Below the pieces are notes generated by a model. That model saw only the letters and a list, made by a program, of their open reading frames with translations, had not been told where the DNA came from and did no database searches. A program made the translations under genes and the position numbers. From Pelagibius sp037652055 (GTDB lineage: Bacteria > Pseudomonadota > Alphaproteobacteria > Kiloniellales > Kiloniellaceae), in NCBI RefSeq assembly GCF_037652055.1, contig NZ_JBBKAH010000004.1, positions 360,925 to 424,924 of the forward strand: a stretch of 64,000 bases of DNA, in the 5' to 3' direction. Position 1 is the first letter of the stretch, and every line of letters begins with the position of its first letter. Shown piece after piece: positions 20,352-28,538 of the stretch.

Positions 20352-20464
20352 GGCCCATCCTTTGAGGCGCGCCGCTGCGCGGCGCTCCTCAGGATGAGGT
20401 CGAGTATCTCACACACCTACCTCATCCTGAGGAGGCGCGTCAGCGCCGTCTCGAAGGATGGGCC
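20352..20464. repeat. Long imperfect palindromic repeat element
   Basis: Two arms of about 46 bases are arranged head to head. The left runs CCATCCTTTGAGGCGCGCC to CTCAGGATGAGGT; the right mirrors it from ACCTCATCCTGAGGAGGCG to CGAAGGATGG. Each arm can also form its own GC-rich hairpin. The CTCATCCTGAGG/AAGGATGG pattern is typical of dispersed alphaproteobacterial palindromes. It fills the gap between the HerA-like gene and the convergent unknown gene. Confidence 0.75.
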
Positions 20465-20476
20465 GCGGCCCGGCTC

Positions 20477-20860
20477 TCACCGGAAGATGTCGTCGACCAG
20501 ATCCCTGATGCGGGCTTCGCGTTGCTGATGCCCGTCCGCGTCCTCCGAGCCTTCTTCGGCCAGGGCCTCGCCGGCTTCGGCGAGGGCGCGGCCCTCGGCG
20601 GTGAGGCGGCAGACCAGCCAGTCCGGCTTGATCGGGTTCTTGAACCAGGGCTCCGCCCAGCCCTGGGCGATGCAGCTCTGGATGGTCCGGCTGTCGTAAC
20701 GCTGCCCGAAGTGGTCGAACAGCGGTAGCTTGCCGCCGGCCTGCTCGAGGCCGCGGCTGAGCCAGGACAGCTGCGTCACCGTGGGGCGGACTTTGCGCTT
20801 GGTGCTGTCGAGCGCGTTGGTTTCGGGGGGCTTTTGGGCCGTGGGGGACAATCGGTCCAT
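20477..20860 (-). CDS. Conserved-looking protein of unknown function, 127 aa
   Basis: I do not recognise this gene. The ATG at 20860 follows GGGAGAGAGC, a plausible ribosome binding site. The product has a compact, possibly winged-helix-like core: TVTQLSWLSRGLEQAGGKL, then GQRYDSRTIQSCIAQGWAE and PDWLVCRLTAEGRALAEAG, the last like the wing end of small helix-turn-helix proteins. The C-terminus is acidic and helical. It is divergent from cutA with 72 bp between starts. Confidence 0.7.
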   Translation of the reverse strand: MDRLSPTAQKPPETNALDSTKRKVRPTVTQLSWLSRGLEQAGGKLPLFDHFGQRYDSRTIQSCIAQGWAEPWFKNPIKPDWLVCRLTAEGRALAEAGEALAEEGSEDADGHQQREARIRDLVDDIFR

Positions 20861-20932
20861 GCTCTCTCTCCCTGTTTTCCGGCTCATGCTACGATAGCTT
20901 GACGCAGAAATCGACTCGGGAGAGGCGCCAGG

Positions 20933-21274
20933 ATGCCCCTTAACATCTCCCATTGCCTGGTCTACGTGACCGCCGCGGACGCCGAGGAGGCCAGGGAGAT
21001 CGGCCGTGCGATGGTGGAGGCCCGCCTTGCGGCCTGCGCCAACGTGTTTCCCCAGATGGTCCCGATCTTTCGCTGGGAGGGCGAGATCGGCGAAGGCGCC
21101 GAGAGCGTTGTGATTCTGAAGACGACGGAAAGCCGGGTGGCGGAACTGATCCAAGCGGTCGAGGCGATGCACAGCTACGACTGTCCCTGCGCGGTGGTGC
21201 TGCCGATCATCGGCGGCAGCCGGGCCTTTCTGGACTGGATCAGCCAGGAAACAGCCGAGGAACCCGCCGGTTGA
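20933..21274 (+). CDS. cutA: Divalent-cation tolerance protein CutA
   Basis: Small trimeric PII-like protein linked to copper and divalent-metal tolerance; its direct function is unsettled. The 113-residue sequence has VYVTAADAEEAREIGRAMVE, LAACANVFP, the core IFRWEGEIGEGAESVVILKT and HSYDCPCAVVLPI. The start follows GGAGAGGCGCCAGG. It stands alone. Confidence 0.95.
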   Translation: MPLNISHCLVYVTAADAEEAREIGRAMVEARLAACANVFPQMVPIFRWEGEIGEGAESVVILKTTESRVAELIQAVEAMHSYDCPCAVVLPIIGGSRAFLDWISQETAEEPAG

Positions 21275-21307
21275 GCCGGCGGCGGGGCGGGTTACCCGCC
21301 CGACTTA

Positions 21308-21360
21308 ATGCGCGGGGCTTCATGCGCCGGGCTTCATGCGCGGTGCTTCATGCGCCGACC
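21308..21360 (-). repeat. 14-bp tandem repeat following the stop of the small minus-strand gene
   Basis: Three full units and a partial fourth of ATGCGCSGKGCTTC occur at a 14-base period. On the minus strand the first copy contains the TGA stop of the 61-residue gene, and GCGCATGAAG is repeated downstream. Confidence 0.75.
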
Positions 21361-21533
21361 TTCATAACGGCACGCATCGCGTCGCGGTACTCCGGGTCCC
21401 ACACCAGACGGTCGAGGTCCAGGTCCGCCTTCTTGGCATCCGCCGGCGGCGGGCCGGCCTCGGGTGTCGCGCCGGAGGGCTCGCTAGCTCTGTTCATGGG
21501 TCGCACTCCCTGCATCGGTTTGCGGCTCTTCAT
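21348..21533 (-). CDS. Small conserved-looking protein, 61 aa or less
   Basis: Short gene with a disordered Pro/Ala-rich N-terminal half and a charged C-terminal helix DLDLDRLVWDPEYRDAMRAV. That C-terminal half resembles short alphaproteobacterial proteins ending in a WDPEYR-type motif; I know no function for them. The start may be the ATG at 21533 or the one at 21497. Codon use matches the neighbours. Confidence 0.55.
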   Translation of the reverse strand: MKSRKPMQGVRPMNRASEPSGATPEAGPPPADAKKADLDLDRLVWDPEYRDAMRAVMKVGA

Positions 21534-21636
21534 CCAGGGTGCAGGATGCCGCGGGACTTCGGCGGGGCCGGGGCGGCCGCGGGGCGGCAGGGTGATGAAT
21601 TTGCGGCGAAATCAGGGCAGGCGCCCGGGCCGCTAA

Positions 21637-21685
21637 CCGGGCCCGCCACCCGGGCTGCCACCCGGGCCGCCACCCAGGCTGCCAC
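21637..21685. repeat. 12-bp GC-rich tandem repeat in intergenic DNA
   Basis: Four units of CCGGGCYGCCAC (the first has one extra C) follow each other. They lie in the 292-bp region between the small minus-strand gene and the MFS gene. An open minus-strand frame here would encode WQPGWRPGWQPGW repeats, which I do not regard as a gene. Confidence 0.75.
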
Positions 21686-21825
21686 AGGGGCCGTGCGCTG
21701 CTGCAAAGCTGGCCGTAAGCGGGCCGAGAGGTTGGCTTCCTCAAGATAGCTATGCGTTTCGCCATCTTGCCTCTTTTCCTGTTAACCTATACTGGGACTT
21801 GCGGAAGCCAGTGAGGATTCAAGCC

Positions 21826-23025
21826 ATGAAGGCCAATTCGGCGCGCCTGGCGCTGTTGTTCTCGTGCTTAGGCCATGCCTACATGCACCTCTTCACGGCA
21901 TTCTACTTCGTGATCGCGCTGTCGCTCGAATCCGCCTGGAACATCCCCAATCATGAACTGGTGAAGCTGTGGGCGCTGGGCTCGCTGCTCGTCGGCCTGG
22001 CCGCGTTGCCGGCCGGCTGGCTCGGCGACCGCTGGTCGGCGCCGGGCATGATGGCGGTCTTCTTCATCGGGCTCGGCATTTCCGGCATTGTCTGCGGCTT
22101 GGTGAACTCCACCACCGCCTTGATGCTGGGCCTCGCCGCCGTCGGCCTGTTCAGCGCCATCTACCATCCGGTGGGGGTCGCCTGGCTGGTACGCAGCGCA
22201 AAGGCGCGCGGCATGGCGCTCGCGGTGAACGGCATTTTCGGTTCCCTCGGCGTCGCCAGCGCGGGCCTGGTGGCGGGCGTCCTCATCGACGCGGTGTCGT
22301 GGCGCGCAGCCTTCATCGTGCCGGGCGCGGTCTGCCTTGTGACGGGCATCGCGCTGGTGGTGGCGCTGCGTCTCGGCTGGCTGGAGGAGGCCGCCGTCGA
22401 CCGTGCGCCGGAACCGGCGCCGTCGCGCGGCGACATGGTGCGCGTTTATGCGATCCTGCTGATGACCATGGCGGTCATGGGGCTGATGTTCCATGGCACC
22501 CAGGCGTCGCTGCCCAAGGTCTTCGATCTGCGCCTGCGTGACATCGCGGGCGAGGGCGCGCTGGGCATCGGCGCGCTGGTGGCGCTGGTCTACACCGCCG
22601 GCGGCCTGATGCAGCTGGCCGGCGGCTGGCTGGCCGACCGCTATCCCTTGAAGCCGATCTATCTCGCTGCCTTCGTCCTGCAGGTTCCGGTCATGGCGCT
22701 GATCGCCACTACCGGAAACGCCGCGCTGATCGCGCTCTCGATCATGACCGTGATCCTCAGCTCCGCAGCCTTGCCGGCCGAGAACATGCTGCTCGCCCGC
22801 TATACGCCGTCACGCCACCGCAGCCTGGCCTTCGGGGTCAAGTTCGTCCTCGCCTTCTCCATCGCCAATCCGGCCATCCTGCTCGCATCCTGGGTCGAGG
22901 GGCGCAGCGGCGAGTACACGGAATTCTTCTTCATCCTGGCTGCCATCGCCGCCGTCGCCGCGGTGGTCGCCAGCTTCCTGCCCTTTGCCCGGCCCGCCGG
23001 GCAGCTGGCGGTTCCGGCAGAGTAA
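21826..23025 (+). CDS. Major facilitator superfamily transporter
   Basis: 399-residue inner-membrane carrier with about twelve membrane helices. The helix 2-3 loop carries GWLGDRWSAPG and the second half carries GWLADRYPLKP, the MFS duplicated motif. A long middle stretch (EEAAVDRAPEPAPSRGD) is the usual central cytoplasmic loop. The ATG at 21826 is preceded by GTGAGGA at good spacing; an upstream TTG would add nine residues. The substrate is unknown. The VOC gene follows after 30 bp. Confidence 0.87.
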   Translation: MKANSARLALLFSCLGHAYMHLFTAFYFVIALSLESAWNIPNHELVKLWALGSLLVGLAALPAGWLGDRWSAPGMMAVFFIGLGISGIVCGLVNSTTALMLGLAAVGLFSAIYHPVGVAWLVRSAKARGMALAVNGIFGSLGVASAGLVAGVLIDAVSWRAAFIVPGAVCLVTGIALVVALRLGWLEEAAVDRAPEPAPSRGDMVRVYAILLMTMAVMGLMFHGTQASLPKVFDLRLRDIAGEGALGIGALVALVYTAGGLMQLAGGWLADRYPLKPIYLAAFVLQVPVMALIATTGNAALIALSIMTVILSSAALPAENMLLARYTPSRHRSLAFGVKFVLAFSIANPAILLASWVEGRSGEYTEFFFILAAIAAVAAVVASFLPFARPAGQLAVPAE

Positions 23026-23055
23026 GTCCATGACAAGAGGTCCACTGTTTTTGCA

Positions 23056-23451
23056 ATGAGCAACAATGCCGTTGAGCTTGATCGCCTGGATCATTTTGCG
23101 CTGACCGTGCGCGACATCGATGAAACCTGCGCCTTCTACGAAAAGGTGCTGGGCATGGCACGGGAGAAGTTCGGCGAGGGGCGTGTCGCGCTGCGCTTCG
23201 GCCACCAGAAGATCGACATCAATCCCAATCCCAACGGACGGGAGCGCAAGCCTGCGGTGCCGATTCCCGGCACAGCGGAGTTCTGCCTGGTGTCGGTGAC
23301 GCCGCTCGACGACTTCATCAAGCACCTGCGCCACTGCGGCGTCGACATCGAGCACGGCCCGGCCGAGGCGACCGGTGCCGACGGCGCCATCCGCTCGATC
23401 TGCTTCCGCGATCCCGACGGCAACCTGGTCGAAGTGGCGAACTACGTTTAG
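23056..23451 (+). CDS. VOC/glyoxalase-superfamily protein
   Basis: 131-residue single-domain member of the vicinal oxygen chelate superfamily. It has two beta-alpha-beta-beta-beta units: LDRLDHFALTVRDIDETCAFYEKVLG with a metal-ligand-type histidine, and the C-terminal SICFRDPDGNLVEVANYV with the conserved glutamate. This is the pattern of small metal-dependent lyases or dioxygenases; the substrate cannot be inferred. It lies 30 bp after the MFS gene and may be co-transcribed. Confidence 0.88.
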   Translation: MSNNAVELDRLDHFALTVRDIDETCAFYEKVLGMAREKFGEGRVALRFGHQKIDINPNPNGRERKPAVPIPGTAEFCLVSVTPLDDFIKHLRHCGVDIEHGPAEATGADGAIRSICFRDPDGNLVEVANYV

Positions 23452-23496
23452 GGCGGGTGGTGCGCACGCTGCACCGCTCCTGCACACGCACCGATG

Positions 23497-23508
23497 TCGT
23501 TCCGGGGC
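23497..23508 (+). repeat. Fragment of the 157-bp element's left end
   Basis: GATGTCGTTCCGGGG occurs here and again, as GATGTCGTTCCGGG, at the start of the full element 50 bp downstream. It looks like a leftover end or a partial duplication. Confidence 0.45.
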
Positions 23509-23546
23509 CAAGCCCTACTATCTCAAACGCCAGCAAATACACTGAT

Positions 23547-23703
23547 GTCGTTCCGGGACTTGTTCCCGGAACCCATTGGCGCCAGCACGGGGCGATCTCC
23601 TGCGAGGTTTGCTTCCCCGCCAGCCGCAGGCGTTGGAAGCGCCCCATCGGCGCCGGATCGAGCGGACAGGCCAATGGGTCCCGGCATCAAGTGCCGGGAC
23701 GAC
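23547..23703. repeat. 157-bp interspersed element, copy 1
   Basis: Imperfect 33-base inverted ends (GTCGTTCCGGGACTTG on the left, CAAGTGCCGGGACGAC on the right) bracket about 90 bases of inner sequence containing CCAGCACGG and GCCAGCCGCA. Each end is itself nearly palindromic, so each can fold into a hairpin. No open frame is contained. A second copy of exactly the same length is at 46514-46670. It lies between the VOC gene and the convergent metY gene. Confidence 0.8.
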
Positions 23704-23737
23704 GGCTTTGGGGCGGCAACGCCGGCGCGAGCTCGCC

Positions 23738-25054
23738 TTACGTGTTCCTCGCCGCCACAGCCAATGCCTGGTCAAGATCGGCGATGATGTCGTCGACGGT
23801 TTCCAGCCCGATGGAAAGGCGCACCACCTCCGGCCCGGCGCCGGCGGCGGCCTGCTGCTCTTCGCTCAGCTGGCGGTGGGTGGTCGAGGCCGGGTGCAGG
23901 ATCAGCGAACGCACGTCGCCGATGTTGGCAAGGTGCGACAGCAGCTCGCAGCCCTCCACCATCTTCACGCCGGCGGCGTAACCGCCCTTCAGGCCGATGG
24001 TGAAGACCGAGCCGGCGCCTCGCGGCAGGTACTTCCGCGCCAGCTTGTGATAGGGGCTGGACGGCAGCGCGGCGCAGGAAACCCAGGCGACCGCGGGATG
24101 GCTTTCCAGGTGTTCGGCGACGGTCTTGGCGTTGGCGCAGTGGCGCTCCATGCGCAGGCTCAAGGTCTCGGTGCCGAGCAGCGTCTGGAAGGCGTTCATC
24201 GGCGCCATGGTGGCGCCGAGGTCGCGCAGGCCGACGGCATGGGCCTGCATGGTGAAGGCCATGTCGCCGAAGGTCTCGTGGAAATTGAGGCCGTGATAGG
24301 CCGGCTCCGGTGCCGCCAGGCCGGGGAACTTGTCGCTCTTCGACCAGTCGAAGCGGCCTGAGTCGATCACCGCGCCGCCCACCGAGGTGCCGTTGCCGGA
24401 GAGAAATTTGGTGGTCGAGTGCACCACGATGTCGGCGCCCCATTCGAAGGGGCGGCAGAGGTAGGGCGTTGCCATGGTGTTGTCGACGATGAGCGGGATC
24501 CCGGCTTCGCGCGCCACGGCGGAAAGCGCTTCGAGGTCGCTGACCACGCCGCCCGGGTTGGCGAGGCTTTCGACGAAGATCGCCTTGGTCCGGGGCGTCA
24601 GCGCCCGGCGCACCGCGTCGGGATCGTCGACGTCGACGAAGTCGGCCTGCCAGTCGAACTTCTTGAAGGTCTTGCCGAACTGGGTGATCGAGCCGCCGTA
24701 GAGCCGGGTCGAGGCGATGAAGCGGTCGCCTGGCTCCAACAGCGCGAAAAAGGCGAGGATCTGGGCGGCATGGCCGGAGGCGCAGCAGGTGCCGCCGCGC
24801 CCGCCCTCCAGGTTGGCCAGGCGCTCCTCCAGGGCCGCCACCGTCGGGTTGGTGAGGCGCGAATAGATGAAGCCGAAGGTCTGCAGGTTGAACAGCGAGG
24901 CCGCGTGCTCGGCGTCGTGAAAGACGTAGGAGGTGTTCTGGAAGATCGGTGTCTGGCGCGCGCCGGTGACCGGCTCCGGCTGGCTGCCGGCGTGGATCAT
25001 GCGGGTCTCGAAGCCGTAGTCGCGGTTGGACTTCTTGTTTTCTTTATCGCTCAT
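23738..25054 (-). CDS. metY: O-acetylhomoserine aminocarboxypropyltransferase/sulfhydrylase (MetY type)
   Basis: PLP enzyme of the Cys/Met metabolism family that makes homocysteine from O-acetylhomoserine and sulfide. The 438-residue protein has GFETRMIHAG, the YSRLTNPTVAALEERLA block, NTMATPYLCRPFEWGADIV and the PLP lysine in HSTTKFLSGNG. The ATG at 25054 is the natural start, only 10 bp after the CoA-binding protein gene. Last gene of a four-gene minus-strand operon. Confidence 0.93.
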   Translation of the reverse strand: MSDKENKKSNRDYGFETRMIHAGSQPEPVTGARQTPIFQNTSYVFHDAEHAASLFNLQTFGFIYSRLTNPTVAALEERLANLEGGRGGTCCASGHAAQILAFFALLEPGDRFIASTRLYGGSITQFGKTFKKFDWQADFVDVDDPDAVRRALTPRTKAIFVESLANPGGVVSDLEALSAVAREAGIPLIVDNTMATPYLCRPFEWGADIVVHSTTKFLSGNGTSVGGAVIDSGRFDWSKSDKFPGLAAPEPAYHGLNFHETFGDMAFTMQAHAVGLRDLGATMAPMNAFQTLLGTETLSLRMERHCANAKTVAEHLESHPAVAWVSCAALPSSPYHKLARKYLPRGAGSVFTIGLKGGYAAGVKMVEGCELLSHLANIGDVRSLILHPASTTHRQLSEEQQAAAGAGPEVVRLSIGLETVDDIIADLDQALAVAARNT

Positions 25055-25064
25055 GACGCGTCGC

Positions 25065-25568
25065 TCATGTCGGGCGCAGCTTGCGGCGCTTGGCGGAGAT
25101 GATGCCGGAGTTGAAGCCGCCCCACGAGAGCTCGGCATTGAGGCGGCCGAACTCGATCTTCGGGCAGCGGTCCATCACCACCGCGAGACCGGCGGCGCGG
25201 GCGCGGGCGGCGGCTTCCTCGTTGATGACGCCGAGCTGCATCCAGATCACCTTAATGCCCTTGTCCTCGGCGATGGCGATGGCCTCGTCGGTGATCGGGC
25301 CGGCGGCCTCGGAATTGCGAAAGATGTCGACCATTTCGAAACGGCCGGGGATCTCGGACAGCGAAGCATAGACCTTCTCGCCCAGGATCTCGTTGCCGGC
25401 GACACCCGGGTTCACCGGGATGACGCGGTAGCCCTTTTCCTGCAGGTACTTCATGGCGAAGAAACTGGGCCGGTTCCACTTGGGCGAGGCGCCGACCATG
25501 GCGATGGTGCGGGTGTCGCGCAGGATCGCCAGAAGCTCGCTGTTGCTGTAGCTGAAGGGGCTGCCCAT
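25065..25568 (-). CDS. CoA-binding (YccU-like) protein
   Basis: 167-residue Rossmann-fold protein of the CoA_binding_2 family. It shows DTRTIAMVGASPKWNRPSF near the N-terminus, GYRVIPVNPGVAGNEILG, VDIFRNSEAAGPI and VIWMQLGVINEEAA. Such proteins bind CoA, but a reaction is not known. The ATG follows CGAGAGACGACG. It is often found beside O-acetylhomoserine sulfhydrylase genes, as here (10 bp apart). Confidence 0.9.
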   Translation of the reverse strand: MGSPFSYSNSELLAILRDTRTIAMVGASPKWNRPSFFAMKYLQEKGYRVIPVNPGVAGNEILGEKVYASLSEIPGRFEMVDIFRNSEAAGPITDEAIAIAEDKGIKVIWMQLGVINEEAAARARAAGLAVVMDRCPKIEFGRLNAELSWGGFNSGIISAKRRKLRPT

Positions 25569-25582
25569 CGTCGTCTCTCGCG

Positions 25583-26830
25583 TTATTCGCCGTCCGCGTC
25601 GGGTCCGGCTTCGTCGTTCACATTGGCGGCTTCCCGGCGGCCCTGGCGCGGCGGGTGGCTGTCGCGGTCGGAAGGCGCTTCGCCCCGGTCCCGATCGCCG
25701 TTCCCCGGCGGCACGAAGGTTTCCGGCCGGTCGTCCGGCAGGGCTTCCACATAGAGCGACTGGCTGGGGAAGGCGAAGCCGGTTTCGGCGGCCTCGACCG
25801 TATCCTTGATGTGGTAGGCCAGCTTTTCCTTGATCGCCAGCCACTCGCCCCAGGCCGTCGTCCTGGTGAAGCAGTAGAGCATGATGTCGATGGAGGAGTC
25901 GTTGAACTTGTCGATGCGCACGAAGGTCGAGGCCCGTTCGGGCGGCACGAAGTCGTCGTTCTCCAGGATGTACTTTTCGATGCCGTCGCGGATCTCGCGC
26001 AGCTGGGCAACCGTGGTGCGGTACTCGACGCCGATCATCCAGAAGATGCGGCGGTAGGTCATGCCGCTGAAGTTGGTGACCGAGTTGTCGGAGAGCTTGG
26101 CATTGGGGACGTAGACCGGCGCGAGGTCGAAGCGGCGCACCAGGGTCGAGCGGAAGCCGATGGTCTCGACCGTGCCCTCTACCACGCCGTCGACGTGGAT
26201 CCAGTCGCCGGGCTGGAAGCGCTTCTCGGCGATTACCAGGATGCCCGCGATGAGGTTCTTGAACAGGTCCTGGGCGCCCAGCGCGACGGCGACGCCGAAC
26301 AGGCCGAGGCCGGCCAGCAGCGGGCCGACCTGGATGCCCCAGAGCTCGAGGATGATGGCGGCGCCGATGAAGACGACGCCGACGCGCAGGGCCCTGACCA
26401 GCCAGTCGACCATCGGGCCGGTGAGCAGGTGCTCCAGCCTGCCGAACAGGAAAGAGAAGCGGCCGATCACCGCGTAGAGCAGCCAGAACAGCGTGAAGAC
26501 GACCAGCGACCGCAGGATGTCGTCGGCGATCGTGGCCAGGCGTCCTTCGATGCCGAGATAGGCTACCGCGACGAAGAGGCCGATGAGCAGCGGGACGAAG
26601 CGTATCGGCGGTGCCAGGGCCCGCACGGTCGCCTGGTCGAGGCGGGTGTCGGAGCGGTCGGCCCAGCGCTGCAGCCGCCAGATGACTAGGCGCGTGAAGA
26701 CCTGGCGCAGGATCAGGAAGCCGAGGATGATCGCCAGGGCGATCACGATCCGGCCGAGTTCGATGCCGAGGATTTCACGGGTCCAGGCGTTCTGCGCCAG
26801 GGTCCAGATGTCTTGCAGCTGCTCTTCCAA
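25583..26830 (-). CDS. MscS-family mechanosensitive channel
   Basis: 415-residue inner-membrane protein with about five membrane helices. The pore-lining TM3 reads LGLFGVAVALGAQDLFKN, and the MscS beta domain follows as GDWIHVDGVVEGTVETIGF with VPNAKLSDNSVTNFS. The C-terminal tail is rich in Asp, Arg and Gly and probably disordered. It should release solutes under low osmolarity. The gene lies 38 bp after the crotonase gene and 14 bp before the CoA-binding protein gene. Confidence 0.92.
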   Translation of the reverse strand: MEEQLQDIWTLAQNAWTREILGIELGRIVIALAIILGFLILRQVFTRLVIWRLQRWADRSDTRLDQATVRALAPPIRFVPLLIGLFVAVAYLGIEGRLATIADDILRSLVVFTLFWLLYAVIGRFSFLFGRLEHLLTGPMVDWLVRALRVGVVFIGAAIILELWGIQVGPLLAGLGLFGVAVALGAQDLFKNLIAGILVIAEKRFQPGDWIHVDGVVEGTVETIGFRSTLVRRFDLAPVYVPNAKLSDNSVTNFSGMTYRRIFWMIGVEYRTTVAQLREIRDGIEKYILENDDFVPPERASTFVRIDKFNDSSIDIMLYCFTRTTAWGEWLAIKEKLAYHIKDTVEAAETGFAFPSQSLYVEALPDDRPETFVPPGNGDRDRGEAPSDRDSHPPRQGRREAANVNDEAGPDADGE

Positions 26831-26868
26831 GGAAACGACTCTCTGCGAAGCTTGGTGTCAGCGGGCGG

Positions 26869-27687
26869 CTAGCGGCCCTGCCATTGCGGCTTGCGCTTTT
26901 CGATGAAGGCGTCGATGCCCTCCTCGGCGTCGCGCGCCAGCATGTTGGTGGTCATCACCTGGGCGGCGTAGGCGTAGGCTTCGACCAGGCCGTATTCGAC
27001 CTGCCGGTAGAAGGCTTCTTTGCCGATCTTCAGGGTCAGCGGCGACTTGCCGGCGACCTTGCGGGCCAGGGCCAGGGTTTCTTCTTCCAGCGCCGCGGCG
27101 GGAACGGCGCGGTTGATGAGGCCCAGGCGCTGTGCCTCCGGCGCGTCGACCATGTCGCCGGTCAGCAGCATTTCCATCGCCTGCTTGCGCGGCACGGCGC
27201 GCGACAGCGCGACCATCGGCGTCGAGCAGAACAGGCCGATGTTTACCCCGGGGGTGCCGAACTGCGCCGCCTCGTCGGCCACGGCCAGGTCGCAGGTGGC
27301 GACCAGCTGGCAGCCGGCCGCCGTGGCGATGCCGTGCACCTTGGCGATGACCGGCTGGGGCAGGGCGGTGATCGAGGTCATCAGGCGGCTGCACTGCTTG
27401 AAGATGGCCTGGAAGAAGTCGCGGTCGCCGCTGTGCGCGCGCAGCTCCTTCAGGTCGTGGCCGGCGCAGAAGCCGCGCCCGGCGCCCTCGACGATCACCG
27501 CGCGCACCGAGGGGTCGGCGGCGATGCTGTCGATTTCCGCCTGCAGTGCGCTCATCAGGCCGGCCGAGAGCGCGTTGTACTGGCGCGGCCGGTTGAGGGT
27601 CAGGCGGGCGATGCCCCCCATCTCGGTGGCCACGTCCTCGCGCAGCAGCAGCGGCGCGTCGTTGGTAAGGGCGGCTTCTGAAGGCAT
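26869..27687 (-). CDS. Enoyl-CoA hydratase/isomerase-family protein (ECHDC3-like)
   Basis: 272-residue crotonase-fold protein. The CoA-binding and oxyanion region AGRGFCAGHDLKELR is intact. At the positions of the two catalytic glutamates of enoyl-CoA hydratase the sequence reads FGTPGVNIGLFCSTP, with neither glutamate. It is therefore unlikely to be a standard hydratase and resembles the ECHDC3 subgroup, whose activity is unclear. First gene of the operon leading to mscS, the CoA-binding gene and metY. Confidence 0.85.
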   Translation of the reverse strand: MPSEAALTNDAPLLLREDVATEMGGIARLTLNRPRQYNALSAGLMSALQAEIDSIAADPSVRAVIVEGAGRGFCAGHDLKELRAHSGDRDFFQAIFKQCSRLMTSITALPQPVIAKVHGIATAAGCQLVATCDLAVADEAAQFGTPGVNIGLFCSTPMVALSRAVPRKQAMEMLLTGDMVDAPEAQRLGLINRAVPAAALEEETLALARKVAGKSPLTLKIGKEAFYRQVEYGLVEAYAYAAQVMTTNMLARDAEEGIDAFIEKRKPQWQGR

Positions 27688-27864
27688 GGCTTCCTCTGTC
27701 TCAGCCTCGATCAGGTTGGTTCGGCAGCGGTTCTTTGGGAGCAGGGCGACTTTCGCGCTTTCATTGGGGGCGGTTCAAGGCCTAATACTAGGGAAACAAC
27801 CTGAGAGTGCGTTGCGCCAACGCCGTCAGGACAAAGTTCGACCCCTGGGAGGGGCCCTTGCGTC

Positions 27865-28305
27865 ATGGACCATGGCAGCCATAAATCGCCGCAGATCACC
27901 ATCGAGGCCTTCAACCGGCTGCTCGCCGAGAGTGCGCCGTTCCAGAAGATCTACGGCTTCGTGACGGAGGAGATCGGCTACGGCAGCGCACGCGTGCGCC
28001 TGCCGGCGGGCGACGCCCACATCCGCCCCGGCGGCACCCTCAGCGGCCCGGCACAGATGGCGCTGGCCGACTTCGCCATGTACGCGGCCCTCCTGGGCGC
28101 CATCGGCGAGGTGCCGCTGGCGGTCACCACCAGCCTCAACATCAACTTCCTGCAGCGCCCGCACCCCGGCGACCTTCTGGCCACCTGCCGCCTCATCAAG
28201 CTGGGCAAGCGCCTGGCCGTGGGCGACATCCTGGTGCTGTCGGAAGGCTCGGCCGAGCCGGTCTCCCACGCCACGGCGACCTATTCGATCCCGCCGCAGG
28301 GCTGA
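27865..28305 (+). CDS. PaaI-type hotdog-fold thioesterase
   Basis: 146-residue acyl-CoA thioesterase-like protein. The hotdog helix carries GGTLSGPAQMALADFAMYAALL and is followed by TTSLNINFLQRP, the usual PaaI pattern. An acidic residue in the helix would activate water for thioester cleavage; the acyl group is unknown. It is divergent from the crotonase gene with 177 bp between starts. Confidence 0.86.
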   Translation: MDHGSHKSPQITIEAFNRLLAESAPFQKIYGFVTEEIGYGSARVRLPAGDAHIRPGGTLSGPAQMALADFAMYAALLGAIGEVPLAVTTSLNINFLQRPHPGDLLATCRLIKLGKRLAVGDILVLSEGSAEPVSHATATYSIPPQG

Positions 28306-28360
28306 ACTCGGGGTGCCCAAGTAGCGGGAAAATAATGCTTTTTTGAGAGGGGCTTACAGA

Positions 28361-28380
28361 TGCGGTATTTTGATACCGCA
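28361..28380 (+). other. Perfect inverted repeat upstream of rplM
   Basis: TGCGGTAT and ATACCGCA flank a TTTG loop, upstream of the putative rplM promoter. It could be an operator or the end of the thioesterase transcript; the T-run expected of a terminator is absent. Confidence 0.4.
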
Positions 28381-28416
28381 GGGCTAACCTTACTGAAAAA
28401 CAGGCGCTTTTTCGGA

Positions 28417-28445
28417 TTGACAGTTCCCCTCCGTCCCCCTAGAAA
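28417..28445 (+). promoter_or_regulatory. Putative promoter of rplM-rpsI
   Basis: A consensus -35 TTGACA is followed after 17 bp by TAGAAA, about 95 bases before the rplM start. The following ATCGCGCC resembles the GC-rich discriminator of ribosomal promoters. Confidence 0.6.
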
Positions 28446-28538
28446 TCGCGCCTTCGGAGCGACGGCCCGACGCGGCCCCTTTTGGGGGGCAGGCTGCCGG
28501 CGGCTCCATCCCGAATTCACCGACAAGTGGTTGGCACA

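Noticed and set aside
21484..21765. Minus-strand frame encoding WQPGW repeats
   Set aside because: The repeats are simply the 12-bp intergenic tandem unit read in one frame, and the frame overlaps the more gene-like 61-residue frame.
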